Below are positions 26,735 to 39,035 of a stretch of 64,000 bases of DNA, one piece after another. The stretch spans positions 112,409-176,408 of the forward strand of contig RQTK01000698.1 in the NCBI GenBank assembly GCA_003991915.1, read 5' to 3'. Under the pieces are notes generated by a model. The model saw only the letters and a program-made list of their open reading frames with translations, did no database searches and had not been told where the DNA came from. How positions within the stretch are numbered: position 1 is the first letter of the stretch; every line of letters starts with the position of its first letter. The stretch is from Elysia chlorotica. Its lineage: Eukaryota > Mollusca > Gastropoda > Plakobranchidae. The position numbers and the translations under genes are program-made.

Positions 26735-27270
26735 TTCTCTCCCTGCCTCTCTGTCTCTCTCTCAGTCTCTCTTGTGTTCGTTTTCACGTTTTTTTTACAA
26801 AGAGGGAGGAGCAAAAGAAGATGGTAAAATAGCTTTGATTTTTTGCGTTTTGGGTTCATTGGAAACCTGGGGATAAAAAATATCACGCAATCAACAGGAC
26901 AGAAAAATATCGTCCTCGATATTTACGTTTCTTTTATTCATCAGGTTTTTAGAAAACCGGGATAAATGACAGAAGCATGTCGTCTGAGAATGAATAGACT
27001 AGACATTATAAAAATATTTTGCTAGGTAGACAATATTTTTATTGTTAGAACATCTTATACAGGGCAAAATTCATCCGTAAGATTTTTTAGTACTAATAAC
27101 TAAACAAAATTGATATGGTGCTTATAAGAATTATAACAAATAAATACATTTTAAGAATATTAAAGTTTACGTTATTTTTAGGGCTAAAATGTTATTATGA
27201 AAAAGCGATATTGACAGCCAAGAGGAAGTCCATTTACAATGTGTGTATCTTGTCTAGCGATGTCGATGAA
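23700..27270. repeat. Tandem array of four roughly 1-kb units, each with its own CT tract
   Basis: The anchor GGGTTCATTGGAAA recurs at 23841, 24780, 25792 and 26852 (spacings 939, 1012 and 1060 bp). Each unit holds, in order, a CT microsatellite, AAAGAGGGA, the anchor, GTAGACAAxATTTTTATTG, TTAGTACTAATA, GATATTGGCAGCCAAGAGGA, TTGCTGATGGTCGTTACTT, and a G-rich GAAACCTAGTGAGGGCGG segment. The array begins with a partial unit (ATTGAATAAACTAGAACGAT at about 23705 joined straight to CT repeats) and ends inside a partial fourth unit near 27270. No long open frame persists between units, so it is read as non-coding. Differences in CT length and in the AT segments account for the varying spacing. Confidence 0.9.
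24640..24692. repeat. (CT)n within tandem array
   Basis: CT tract of the second unit. Equivalents lie at 23736-23761, 25600-25704 and 26595-26765. Confidence 0.95.
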
Positions 27271-28490
27271 TTGTAGGAATCTACACTTTCGTGTTATATG
27301 AATAATCAACATCATGGATTCCATTTTCATGCATATTCATTTCTTTTTTATCAGAGAAATAAACGACACACTTTACTGCATTCTTTAAAATAACAAGACA
27401 TTAAACGTAAAACTAAAGGTTCTGGATTTTGAGTTAACAAATTTTATTTGGTGGCCCGTTTTTATTTTAAACATGAAATGTAAATTGGCACCATTTATGG
27501 GAATTTTGGTATGACAAAACTTAAAGGATTAACCTACTTGCAGTGTGCTAAAAACGTTTATTATTTTATTTATGGTTCTTTAAAATAGGTGCGGAAACCA
27601 TTAGGAATGTCTTTTTATTATTAAGAAGAGATACCCCAGAGCTTTCTTCCTTTGTAAAAAGCTTATAGGATGTGATTCTAATTTTTTGTTTTCCTCCAGA
27701 TTTTTGTGTGCGTTTGCTATTGGTAGGCTTATTTCTGTTTTGGACATTTTCATTATGAATCACGGTCCCTGAATAAGAAAATTGGCGTATATTCTTTTAG
27801 TTGTATTTTAAAGCCATTGAGTTCCTAGAAAGTAGTATTAGTTATTTGTAATTTTCATTACCAAGCACCCCAAAGACACTTGACAGTGTGCAATTCAAGA
27901 TTTGTGCCCTTTAAACATCTTTAGCTTTAGTTATTTGAACTTGTGAGCCTGAAGAAAGCCAATTACATAGATCTACAGTTTGTAGTAATGTTTATAGAGT
28001 GAATTAATTTTTTTAAATGTTATTGGACCAAGACAGAATTATACTAAACCTAATTAAGGGCGATTTATTATCTGTTCATTGATATACACTGCTCGGTCGA
28101 CAGTCTGACAAAAATTTAAATTCAGGGCCTAAAAACCTAGCATAACTTAACTCCCGTTTGATCTATTAAAAATTGAAAAAAATATCGATAATAGACATCA
28201 TTTTTGGACGAAACAAAACATTTTTGGAAGATGCTGAAATAACAATTTCTTGAATCTTAAGGTGGATATTTTTACCTTTTCAAACGGGTTTAGAGCAAAA
28301 CTAATGCACAAAGAATACCCACTTGGAGCAGCCGGTTAGCTATTTTCCTGATTACAAAAATGGAGTCTATTTTCTAATCTAGATTTTAAAATCGCCCATC
28401 AGCATGTAGATAATCTTCAAGAATTAATATTAGGTTAAGAATTCCGTATTACATTATTGCATTCAGTCGCAAGAAAATCCTGTTCGGCGT
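27271..28490. other. Non-coding, nothing recognised
   Basis: AT-rich DNA without recognisable genes or repeats. Confidence 0.5.
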
Positions 28491-28492
28491 TG

Positions 28493-28643
28493 GCACCTGG
28501 AGCGGATACCCGGGACTTTGCCGGTCACATTATACTGGCACAGACCCAACATGTAGAGGAAAAACAAAGTGACTGAGAGGTGAATCGAAACACAACCCTA
28601 AGTTTAGAGACTATATGCTCTACCCTTTAACTACCTCGTTCCC
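28493..28643 (-). mobile_element. 3'-truncated SINE
   Basis: Minus-strand body words (CTACATGTTGGGTCTGTGCC, AATGTGACCGGC) are joined to a type 2 head ending in GAACGAGGTAGTTAAAGGGT, with a weak B box TTTCGATTC. The 3' half of the body is missing. Confidence 0.6.
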
Positions 28644-29416
28644 AATTGCCCACCATAAATTGAGTGGCTGAATGTAACAAGCACTTTTCTAACATGAACA
28701 TCATAATTAATTGTATCATGGAACCATTATAATGACATCTTACAGAGTAAGATTATATAATTAAACAATTTCTCTTCTCAGACGTTGTAGATCTAGATCT
28801 TAATCTAGTACATCTACCATGTCAAATTCACGGAAACTCAAACAAGAGTAGGTGTGGTTTATCAGTGTTAGATTTTAAAAAAAGATATAAAGGTATTGCG
28901 CAATCATTTTTTGATTAGCTCAATTCATACAATACTTGGAATAAAGAATATTTTCAATTATGTTTATGTATACTTTTATTGCCTTATTATTAGTGAATAT
29001 TAGCCATGGCCTTGTTTTACAAGTCTACAATATTATTTGTCTTCTTGCGAACCTACACCATATCTGCTCTAACTTTTCCTCCTACAATGGTGGGGAATTT
29101 CAAAACATTAGCGCATAATATTTCTTAGAATCGAAGATCATTGACCAAGTAGATCTAGATAGAATAGAACAAATAAAAGTAAAACATACAATAACGTCCT
29201 ACATACTATGGTGGCAAAGTTACTCTCGCTTCTTTTACCACTCTAATCACGCAATATCACATGACCCCATCTGCTCATTTCTGATTGGTGGTGCATGTGT
29301 CATGTAAGATGGCACTATACCAAGCCGCCAACGCAACCAACCACAACAGTGTAGGCTGGAGACAAAAATATAATAATGAGTGTAGGAAAAACAAATTATA
29401 GTAAAAAGAAAAAAAA
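28644..29416. other. Non-coding, nothing recognised
   Basis: AT-rich DNA, no recognisable feature. Confidence 0.45.
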
Positions 29417-29485
29417 TCGTGGGTTCGAACAAAGATCTATCGAACGGAATGCAACCGCTCTACCACTTTAACTAGCTCGTTCCGT
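29417..29485 (-). mobile_element. Isolated tRNA-like SINE head
   Basis: The minus strand reads GAACGAGCTAGTTAAAGTGG then TAGAGCGG (A box) and, about 30 bp later, a B box TTGTTCGAACCC. It resembles the head of the 28.5-kb copy without any body. It does not form a convincing cloverleaf, so a functional tRNA gene is unlikely. Confidence 0.55.
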
Positions 29486-29794
29486 TTTTCTTCGTCAACA
29501 GTTTACAAGCCACGCTATAGATCTGACCACTGTCATATTGCCTTACCTCAAATAGGAAGGATCTATCGCAATAATAGAAACAGAAAGTAAAAGAAACCTT
29601 CTCCTTATCAGGTCAGGCTAAGTGCAGTAGATCTAAGCCCTATTTTTTTTTCATGACCTGGAGGTACAGTGTAAAAGAGAGATTTGGACTCAATGATGGA
29701 CAAGGAGGGAGTAACGAAGCCATCTCCGGTGCAAATGTTCATCAAAACCGCCCTCAATATTCAATCTTGCTGACTGGAATTTGGTAAGCAGTAT

Positions 29795-29907
29795 GGGCTG
29801 TAAGTACAACTTTGCGGTAACTTACAACTTGTCGTAACAATATGCAAATAAAAAGGCTTTCGACGAGTCGTATGCTACCGTGGAATTGTACTTAAACTTA
29901 CGGCTCT
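29795..29907. repeat. Foldback element of the GTCGTAAG family
   Basis: Left arm GGGCTGTAAGTACAACTTTG then GGTAACTTACAACTTGTCGT, AT-rich centre, and right arm ACGAGTCGTATGCTACCG then GAATTGTACTTAAACTTACG. The arms are imperfect inverted repeats of about 40 bp. Confidence 0.65.
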
Positions 29908-30157
29908 AGATCTAAACCAGATCAACATTTACAGAATACATACACTGAATATACTATTCTTTGTCAAAGTCTTTATGCAGTTTTCAACATATCTTGGCAA
30001 ATATTTAATCCGTCAAAGCCATATTTACCATTATCGAAGAAGATGTGTATTATATTAAATTTAGAAGTTCACAATTTTAACAAAAAAACAAACAAGAACA
30101 AAACACAAAGACAACATCAGTGTGCCATAATTTAAAATTATCATAATACATTACTAT

Positions 30158-30283
30158 GGTGATCTTTCCGCGATACAGCCTGGACTCAACCGGTTATATT
30201 ATACTTAGGTACAAAGGATTCAAACCCCGCATCTCCTGCATTAAAAGCCGATGCATTAATCCACGCACCACCGCGCACCCTAT
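30158..30283 (-). mobile_element. Diverged SINE fragment, type 1 head
   Basis: The minus strand has GGTGCGCGGTGGTGCGTGGA, ATGCATCGGCTTTTAATGC, the B box GGGGTTTGAATCC, and the start of the body (ATATAACCGGTTGAGTCCAG). The rest is missing. Confidence 0.6.
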
Positions 30284-30905
30284 GTTATTTAGAATGAAAT
30301 ATTAATTTGTAATTGGAATACAATATTATGTACAATTGCATTAAAACCAACCGTAAAACCATAATAACATCTCTCGGCTTCGAATTCTGTAGTATCATCG
30401 CAATGAAACATAGCCCTGCATAGAAAATGGAAAAAAAAATGTTGTAACCAATCTTATTATTCCACCCACAACCATGACTTCATGTAGACCAAAAATCAGA
30501 AGGTCTAAAAAATCAGAAAAGTACTTTGTCACAGAGAGTTCGCTTGCCTCTTGTACAAGATGGAGCAGTGAGGTGTTGTGTTTTCATAACTAGAAGAAAA
30601 TATTTCGAATGAATTTTCGTCCCATATGCCTAGAGGTGCGACTGATCTGGCTGCCCTCTCTTTCTATTGTATTTCCGTCTCCTAATGTTTAAATGGGTAG
30701 TTCTCTGTCCCAGCACGAGTTCAGCCATCAAGCGCTCTAGTTTCTGTGGTCTGTTGCCTAGTGCTCCACCCCCACCACCCACCGCCCCAGTCACTCTCGC
30801 TACCCCCGCCTCATCGGTTCATTGACCAAGGGAGATAATTGGGCGGAAATAAGAGTGAAAATCGAAACAGTCTGCTGGCTGTCTACCCCTCAAAATGTAT
30901 ACGAG
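30284..30905. other. Non-coding, nothing recognised
   Basis: AT-rich to about 30.62 kb, then more GC-rich (30.62-31.08 kb). No gene was recognised; the 85-codon + frame at 30822-31079 runs through the GA tract. Confidence 0.45.
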
Positions 30906-30975
30906 GGACGGGAGAGAGAGAGAGGGAGAGAGAGGATGAGAGAGGGAGAGAGAGAACGGGAGAGAGAGGGGGGGA
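30906..30975. repeat. GA-rich microsatellite
   Basis: Imperfect GA repeats with GGGA interruptions, inside a GC-richer patch. Confidence 0.9.
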
Positions 30976-31164
30976 CGTGGAATCACTTGGCATGTTGCTT
31001 GAGGGCGTTATTTAGCTTGACCAAGCCCTGCGCTCGCCAGTCGCCACCTCACGGCCCTACTGGTGTATTGATATCATAAGTGGTGCCCTCTCTTGTGGCA
31101 TAATCATCTTGTTTTCAAACAACATCAACATTTCCTTGTTATGATGCTGTTTTTTGTTTTTTTT

Positions 31165-31200
31165 GTATGGTGTTTTTTTTTTTTTTTTTTTTTTTTTTTT
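31165..31200. repeat. Poly-T tract
   Basis: About 30 T residues, with shorter T runs on both sides. Confidence 0.9.
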
Positions 31201-31212
31201 GGGGTTTTTTTT

Positions 31213-31404
31213 TTGTTTGGCTTTTGTATAATTATTTTGGAGGTTACGGCAAGGCGGAAAAAAAGTTGATTAGAAAGGTCGTAAGTAAATGATAGCTGTA
31301 GCTTTTTTTTTTTTTTGGTTATTGTGTAATTATTTTTGGAGGTTACGGCAACGAGGAAGAAAAAGTTGATTACAAGGGCCGTACGTAAATGATAGCTGTA
31401 GCTG
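31213..31404. repeat. About 100-bp tandem duplication
   Basis: Two copies share GGAGGTTACGGCAA, AAAAGTTGATTA and GTAAATGATAGCTGTAGC, separated by a second poly-T. The shared words overlap the foldback family that continues to the right. Confidence 0.8.
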
Positions 31405-31540
31405 ACAACTCGAGTAGTAAGCTTACCACAACATTGTACTTACGACACGTAGTGTCAACTTGTCTTCAGATATACAAAAAAGAAAAGACTTACGATGAGG
31501 TGTAACCTACGGCGACGTTGTAATTGCGTCCCTACATTAT
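31378..31540. repeat. Foldback elements of the GTCGTAAG family (one or two copies)
   Basis: GGGCCGTACGTAAATGATAG at the left pairs imperfectly with TACCACAACATTGTACTTAC near 31450. A further arm ACCTACGGCGACGTTGTAAT follows at about 31510-31530. Confidence 0.6.
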
Positions 31541-31815
31541 GGTTTGGCGTTTTATATTTCCTCGGTTACAAAACTTTTTAAACATGTTGAATTATTCAGT
31601 AAATCAAAAAAAAATTATTGCAAAAAGGTAAAAATCGTCATGAAAAAAAATCGTTACCTCGTACTTTCTATCCAGATTCAAAATTAAAAATGTTATGGTT
31701 AGCTTGTGTTGGCTTTTTCTTTTTCGTGAAATAAGTAGATTTGTATCTATTCATTTAGTCCCCAACGAGATATTAAAATATGAAAAACAAGCAAACAAAA
31801 ATAAAAAAAACCCAC

Positions 31816-31886
31816 ATTGGTCACATTTTACTGACATTGACCCATTAGACGATCGGAGCGGGGATCAAACCGCAACCTTCTACTAG
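31816..31886 (-). mobile_element. SINE fragment in head-to-head contact with the next copy
   Basis: Minus-strand start of body (CTAATGGGTCAATGTCAG, AAAATGTGACCAATG) and a B-box-like GCGGTTTGATCCC. The head abuts the plus-strand copy that begins at about 31887. Confidence 0.5.
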
Positions 31887-32150
31887 CGTGGAGCCAACTG
31901 ACGCAGATGGCAGAGCGGGGGGTCCTTGTTTTAAAAGCCACGATCAGTCAAAAATGTATTAGTCCTATTTCGTTCCCTATTTGTTGGATCGGTGTCAGTG
32001 GTTGTAAAATGTGACCGTTTCATGAGGAGTCCTGGTATCGCTGCACTGTCTCTGTGTGGCAGCACGCATTATTGTCAGACTTTTGTATTGGGCCCGTCTT
32101 AATTGTAGCCTATATTTTTCTGACGTTGGATGCTTAGCGACAGACTCAAA
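31887..32150 (+). mobile_element. Diverged SINE
   Basis: A head with GCAGATGGCAGAGCGG is followed by CACGATCAGTC, GTTGGATCGGTGTCAGT, AAATGTGACCGTTTCATGAG, GTGTGGCAGCACGCATTATT and TTGGGCCCGTC. The GGACGTTAAACC end is decayed (GTTGGATGCTTAG). Confidence 0.7.
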
Positions 32151-32510
32151 ACCCGTTTGCTATTTTTCTAGGAGCACGGCCTGACTAGCTACTAGTTCTC
32201 TCTCCTTTTTTTGTTCCTTGCTTGCTGTAATATCTAACTCTCATCCCATCAATGGTATAAAATTATCTAGATCTCTCCCCCAAAAATTCAAAAAGATCAT
32301 AACACCTCCCTGTCTTATCATACTCTTTCCCAATGCTCTCAGTTTACAGCAAGATCATTGGAGGATTGTTGTCATTGGCTTTTGGCATTCCAAAGAAATA
32401 ATATTTTATGGATAGAGTGATTTGTGATCAAGAGGCGCACGGGGCAGAGGAGGAGAGGGGGGTGGGGGGTAAAGAGAGACCAAACACAAAATCTCAAGCC
32501 TGGAAGGGGG

Positions 32511-32783
32511 AGTTGAGTTGAGTTGAGTTGAGTTGGTTTACCGTTTAACATCAGCATTATATACGCTTTATTGTGGACGGGCCTCGAGGCTGACGTCTGG
32601 CAATTTTAAGTGCTGTCACACACGAGACAGTACGGGGATACCACGACTCATGTCTCAGCAGATCACATGAAACTGACACCCACACAATCAGTAGGAAGCG
32701 AAATAGCCAGGACTCAAACCACGGAAGTTTTGCGTCGGAAGCCGATATTCTACCCCAGGGCCACCTCCCCTCCCCCACCCCCC
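32511..32783 (-). mobile_element. Full-length SINE, type 1 head, with pentanucleotide tail
   Basis: Starts on the + strand with five AGTTG pentanucleotides (the ACTCA tail in reverse), then GGTTTACCGTTTAACATCAG and the whole body in minus orientation. It ends with GCGTCGGAAGCCGATATTCT and the C-rich head start. The B box (minus) is GTGGTTTGAGTCC. No clear target-site duplication. Confidence 0.85.
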
Positions 32784-32937
32784 GACAAAGGGGAATGGGT
32801 GCTCTAAACAAGAAAAGATTTAAAAAAGAATCGTGACAGAAAGTTTAAAAATTTGTGGGGTAAAAATAATGCAGAACCAAAACACATGACGTAGGTGGAT
32901 ATGCAGGGTTATGGGGGAGAAGTATGAATGAAGTAGG

Positions 32938-33090
32938 AGCTAAGTAAAGGAGGAGGAGGGTGAGTAAAAGAGGAGGATGAGGGTGAGTAAAGAAAAAGGA
33001 GGAGGGTGAGGGTCAGTAAAGGAGGGTGAAGGTAAGTAAAGTAAGAATATGAAAGAGAGTGAAGGAGTGTGAGTGTGAATAACGGAGGGG
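32938..33090. repeat. Purine-rich minisatellite (GTAAAGGAGG/GGTGAG words)
   Basis: Irregular repeats of GGAGGAGGGTGAGTAAA and variants spaced about 20-30 bp apart. Confidence 0.75.
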
Positions 33091-33204
33091 CATGGTGGTG
33101 AATAGAGAAAACCAGTGACCACCGTGTGGGTGTGGCTCAGTTCCACAGCATCCCCCCTCCCCCTCCCCCATCACCGGCAATCAGCTGGTTGTGGCTAGCG
33201 GCGG

Positions 33205-33212
33205 TATATAGA
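33205..33212 (+). promoter_or_regulatory. Candidate TATA box of a possible upstream promoter
   Basis: TATATAGA lies in a GC-richer island (33120-33380) in otherwise AT-rich DNA. Downstream, to about 33370, is an unusual non-repetitive stretch without a good coding frame that could be a 5' non-coding exon; CTGTAAAC at about 33355 could act as a weak splice donor. The next gene on this strand is the kinin precursor, whose coding exon has a splice acceptor in front of it at 38900, so it needs an upstream exon. Linking the two is inference only. Confidence 0.25.
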
Positions 33213-33559
33213 AGCAGACTGAGGCTGGTATCTGGTACGCTGTACAACAGGCCACCAATAGACACAAGGACTGGCGTGGCTGGCAGGCTATCACAGGAAA
33301 GACACCTCAACCCATGGCCAATACTTCAAACACAGGACAACAGTTTGGAAACTTTCTGTAAACAGCATAGATTTTAAAAAAAGAAGAAGAAGAAACAGTG
33401 CGTGTGGCCATCAGCTACAGTTATATCGATATTGTTTTTGATATTAGTATAAGTTTTACAGTAATAAAGAGCACGCCTTTTTGAGGATCGTCTGGCTATG
33501 TAACTGATGCACTCAGTTTATTTACATTCGTGACGAGATCTACTTGAAAAAACAGGTTT

Positions 33560-33656
33560 GTACAATGTACTTTCTATCCTTTTTGTGTAAAAAGATAAAA
33601 AGAGATCAATAAGATGCACTTTTTATCATTTTTGTGTGAAAAGATAAAAAGAGATG
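33560..33656. repeat. 48-bp tandem duplication
   Basis: ATGTACTTTCTATCCTTTTT and ATGCACTTTTTATCATTTTT each lead into GTG(T)AAAAGATAAAAAGAGAT. Confidence 0.85.
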
Positions 33657-34148
33657 CTTTTCTCAGATCATACTTTTCATTTGTTTACCAGGACTCTTGC
33701 ATGACTCTAGAATAGTGGTTCCTCTAAGTTAACTATCAACTCCTCTGATAATAAATATGGTCAGTCAACGCTCACTTGGCTGTTGTTGTATTAAGAATTA
33801 TGGTGGCCTATCACGTCTTGCTTAGTCTCAAAATATGCATACATTTTTATTGTGAATAGTGAGTTCTAAAAATTTTAAATGACTAGCCCCTGCTTTCTTT
33901 CTCATTAATCACTCTCACTCCCTCAATCTGTCTGTCATTTGTCTCCGTTTTTGTACTCGGTCTTCATATATCCCAAAGTGCTTTTCGATAATAAAAAAAA
34001 TGCCTTGTTTGGGAAACCTGATCACAAAGCACAAAAAGCTTAACATTTTCTCAACTTACAAACTACCTGATCAATTAAGTGTATGTTTTTAAGACAACAT
34101 AGATAAGATTAGATCCTAACTTGACGGTAGTAGAACAAGATCCATTTC

Positions 34149-34720
34149 TTGGATTTTCTTTATAGTTTTAAAACTTTTAAAATGGTAACAGAAAAGAAAG
34201 TGAAAAAATTGATTATGTCCTCTTTCTCTAAATCATGTGATCTAGATCCTATACTAACATCCTTGCTTATGAGACATTTTGATATTTTGTGTGATTCTGT
34301 GACCCAAATTTTAAATAACTATCTGGCTCAGGCGTTGTATGAAAACATTCCAAACATGCCTTCATGAAATCATCAAGCCAACTCTCTGTCCTGATTGTTT
34401 GAGAAGTTTTAGGCCTGTATCTAATCTTCTAGAGAAAGTTGTATTAAAACAAGTTTTAAGACATTTGATTGAAATGGCCTTTCGATACTTACCAACAAGC
34501 TTATGAAAAAAAAAAACACTCAGACAGCTTTGTTGGAAAAAATTATATAATAATCTTCTAATTTCTGTAAATGAAGGAAACTGTTTAACCTCTGCTTTGT
34601 TTGTTCTAAGCACAGCGTTTGACACATTCTATCAGAACAATCCCTTAAACATACTTTTGCACTCCTATGGTTTTACAGGAACTATCTCGAAATAGATTGC
34701 CTCATAATAAAGGTAAACGC
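34149..34720 (+). pseudogene. Degenerate LINE reverse transcriptase fragment (CR1/Jockey-like, second lineage)
   Basis: The frame 34149-34367 carries KKLIMSSFSKSCDLDPILTS, an N-terminal RT block in which SKSxxLDPxPTxLL is typical. After a frameshift, FRPVSNLLEKVVLKQVLRHL begins near 34408 with part of the usual spacing deleted. Near 34600-34635 the block ALFVLSTAFDTF appears, where active copies have LxDLSAAFDT, so the first catalytic Asp is lost. The sequence words differ from the 18-kb remnant, so this is another lineage. It is interrupted by stops and an A homopolymer and cannot be functional. Confidence 0.72.
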
Positions 34721-34774
34721 GCAAATACCTGAGTTTATTGGCGCTGTATAAACCATCTGCAGTATGATTTATTA

Positions 34775-34880
34775 TGTCTCTCTGTCTGTCTATGTCTCTG
34801 TCTGGGTCTCTGCCTCTGTATCTTCTCTGTCTCTCTCTCTGTCTCTCTCTCTCTCTCTCTTTCTCTCCTTCTGTCTGTGT
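34775..34880. repeat. CT/GTCT microsatellite
   Basis: GTCTCT and CTCT repeats, imperfect. Confidence 0.9.
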
Positions 34881-35424
34881 TTCTGACTGTTCATTTTTCC
34901 CATTACATTGAGACCCTCGTTGTGCGTAATAATGTTAGGACTAAAAAAAAGTACTGACATTTGTCTTTCAAAAAGAGTTCAGTAAAAGCAAAATTACAAA
35001 CTAAGCAGTCCTAAAGTATAGCCGTATTTTTTCATCCTGAACCTGTTCGCTTCATCTCCTCAAAATAGTTTTTGTACAAATACAAGCAGGTTTATTTTCA
35101 ATCTATAAAGTTGCCGATACAATGTAACAGGATGAATTGAAATAAAAATATTACTAAATAAATAATTCTTAACCTTTTACATCTACTGTTTTTTTTTTAA
35201 AACTCAAAAGCACTTTAAAAAAGCGAATGTGGAAGTAGCCAAAATCTGCACTAAAAATCAAAGATAGTTCAATATGATTGTTAAGTTTCAGTTTGTAATA
35301 GCCAGCTAGCTGTAGAGGCTCTTCGTAGATGCAAGCTCTAGTAACGTTTCATAGATTTCAACTGGATATTCTGAACGACGACGATTACCTAACATAACGT
35401 CTGACAAAGCTAGTTCCTGTATTA

Positions 35425-35475
35425 CTAGCACTGACGCTATATTGACACTGACCCAACGAGTAGGTGACAAAATCA
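35425..35475 (-). mobile_element. Short SINE body fragment
   Basis: ATTGACACTGACCCAACGAG followed by TAGGTGAC matches the start of the SINE body on the minus strand. Nothing more of the element can be traced. Confidence 0.4.
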
Positions 35476-35929
35476 CACAAATAAATGTTATTTAACGTGA
35501 GTTTAGACCAAATGGCTCCCTCACGCATACATAAAATAACGAAGGAAACATACAGTATTCAGAATCAGCTAAGACGGTATGTTTGTTTTTTTTATTTGAT
35601 ATTTGTTGAGTATGAAACACCAACGTGTTTTAGAAAATATTACAATATTTTTATTGTCTCAGATATTCTTCCCTAAAAATAACTTTTGTTTAAACAAATA
35701 ACATGTTTCTAACCAGATAAAAAAAAACCCACAACAACATATGATGTTTTACTAGTTTACCCGTGGAAATCACTATAGCATATACTTTATTCCTTGGCCC
35801 AAACTTAAAAACGTACCATGCAAAATTACCAGATGGTAACGAACTGAAGGTCTTTTCTTTAGGTTATGGTGTAATTCCAAGAATTTGTTCGTAAAATGAT
35901 TTTAGGAGGTAGGCGGATAATTCTCTCAG
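35476..35929. other. Non-coding, nothing recognised
   Basis: AT-rich; no gene-like frame. Confidence 0.5.
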
Positions 35930-35942
35930 AATTATTATTATT

Positions 35943-35992
<50 letters not shown>

Positions 35993-35995
35993 CAT
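35930..35995. repeat. (ATT)n microsatellite
   Basis: About twenty ATT triplets with a few ATC. A related short ATT/ATC run lies at 36564-36606. Confidence 0.95.
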
Positions 35996-35999
35996 GCTT

Positions 36000-38391
<2,392 letters not shown>

Positions 38392-38880
38392 ACAGCTGAA
38401 ACTTTAATGTAACTGTGTATATTAGATCGGTTCCTTACATGTTGGTAGTAATATGTTTTTCCTATAATAATGTAACAAAGCAACACTGGCCCACCAGTGA
38501 AGTTAAATCTTAAAGGAATCTAAGGTGGTACATCGTGGGAAGTCGTTGTGTCAAATCAAAGCGGAGACCGGAGCTGGTTTTACTTACGTCTCCACGAGAA
38601 CTGACAAATTAATAATCATTGAAAAGTGATCATCAAGTTACCAATTTAAGACAATAATTATTTTAGAAAACCATCCTGCTGTAAAATAATAAATTAATAA
38701 AATGTATAGAATAAGAACGACTGATAGACAAAGAATGTAATTCAAAAAGTCCAATACAGCAGAACGCATTTTTAAATATTTGTTGTTGTTTTTTTATTTA
38801 ATAGTATTGTGAAATTTTGAAAAGTCATTTTACTGAAATTGAGATACTCGTAAATAGCAGGACATTTGTGACTTCTTGGT

Positions 38881-38900
38881 TTTGTTTTGTTTGCTTTCAG
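38881..38900 (+). other. Predicted splice acceptor in front of the kinin coding exon
   Basis: A pyrimidine-rich tract (TTTGTTTTGTTTGCTTTCAG) ends in CAG at 38898-38900. Sequence after it changes from AT-rich to exon-like. The start codon lies 135 bases further on, so the 5' UTR would be split by an intron. Two very short upstream ORFs follow: ATG at 38954 (4 codons) and ATG at 38962 (5 codons), both ending before the main start. Confidence 0.6.
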
Positions 38901-39035
38901 AAGCCCCTAAAACTGACATACTGTGTTGAAAGTTTTGGACTCCCAGTCAACTTATGACCACATGGTAAGACGGCGCTGACACAAGGGAACTCTCGGAGTT
39001 CCAATAAGTTTCTTCGCCATAGCGATCTTTTGGCA

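Noticed and set aside
23700..27270. CRISPR-like or coding interpretation of the regular 1-kb array
   Set aside because: Units are far too long for CRISPR, the organism is eukaryotic, and no frame is conserved between units.
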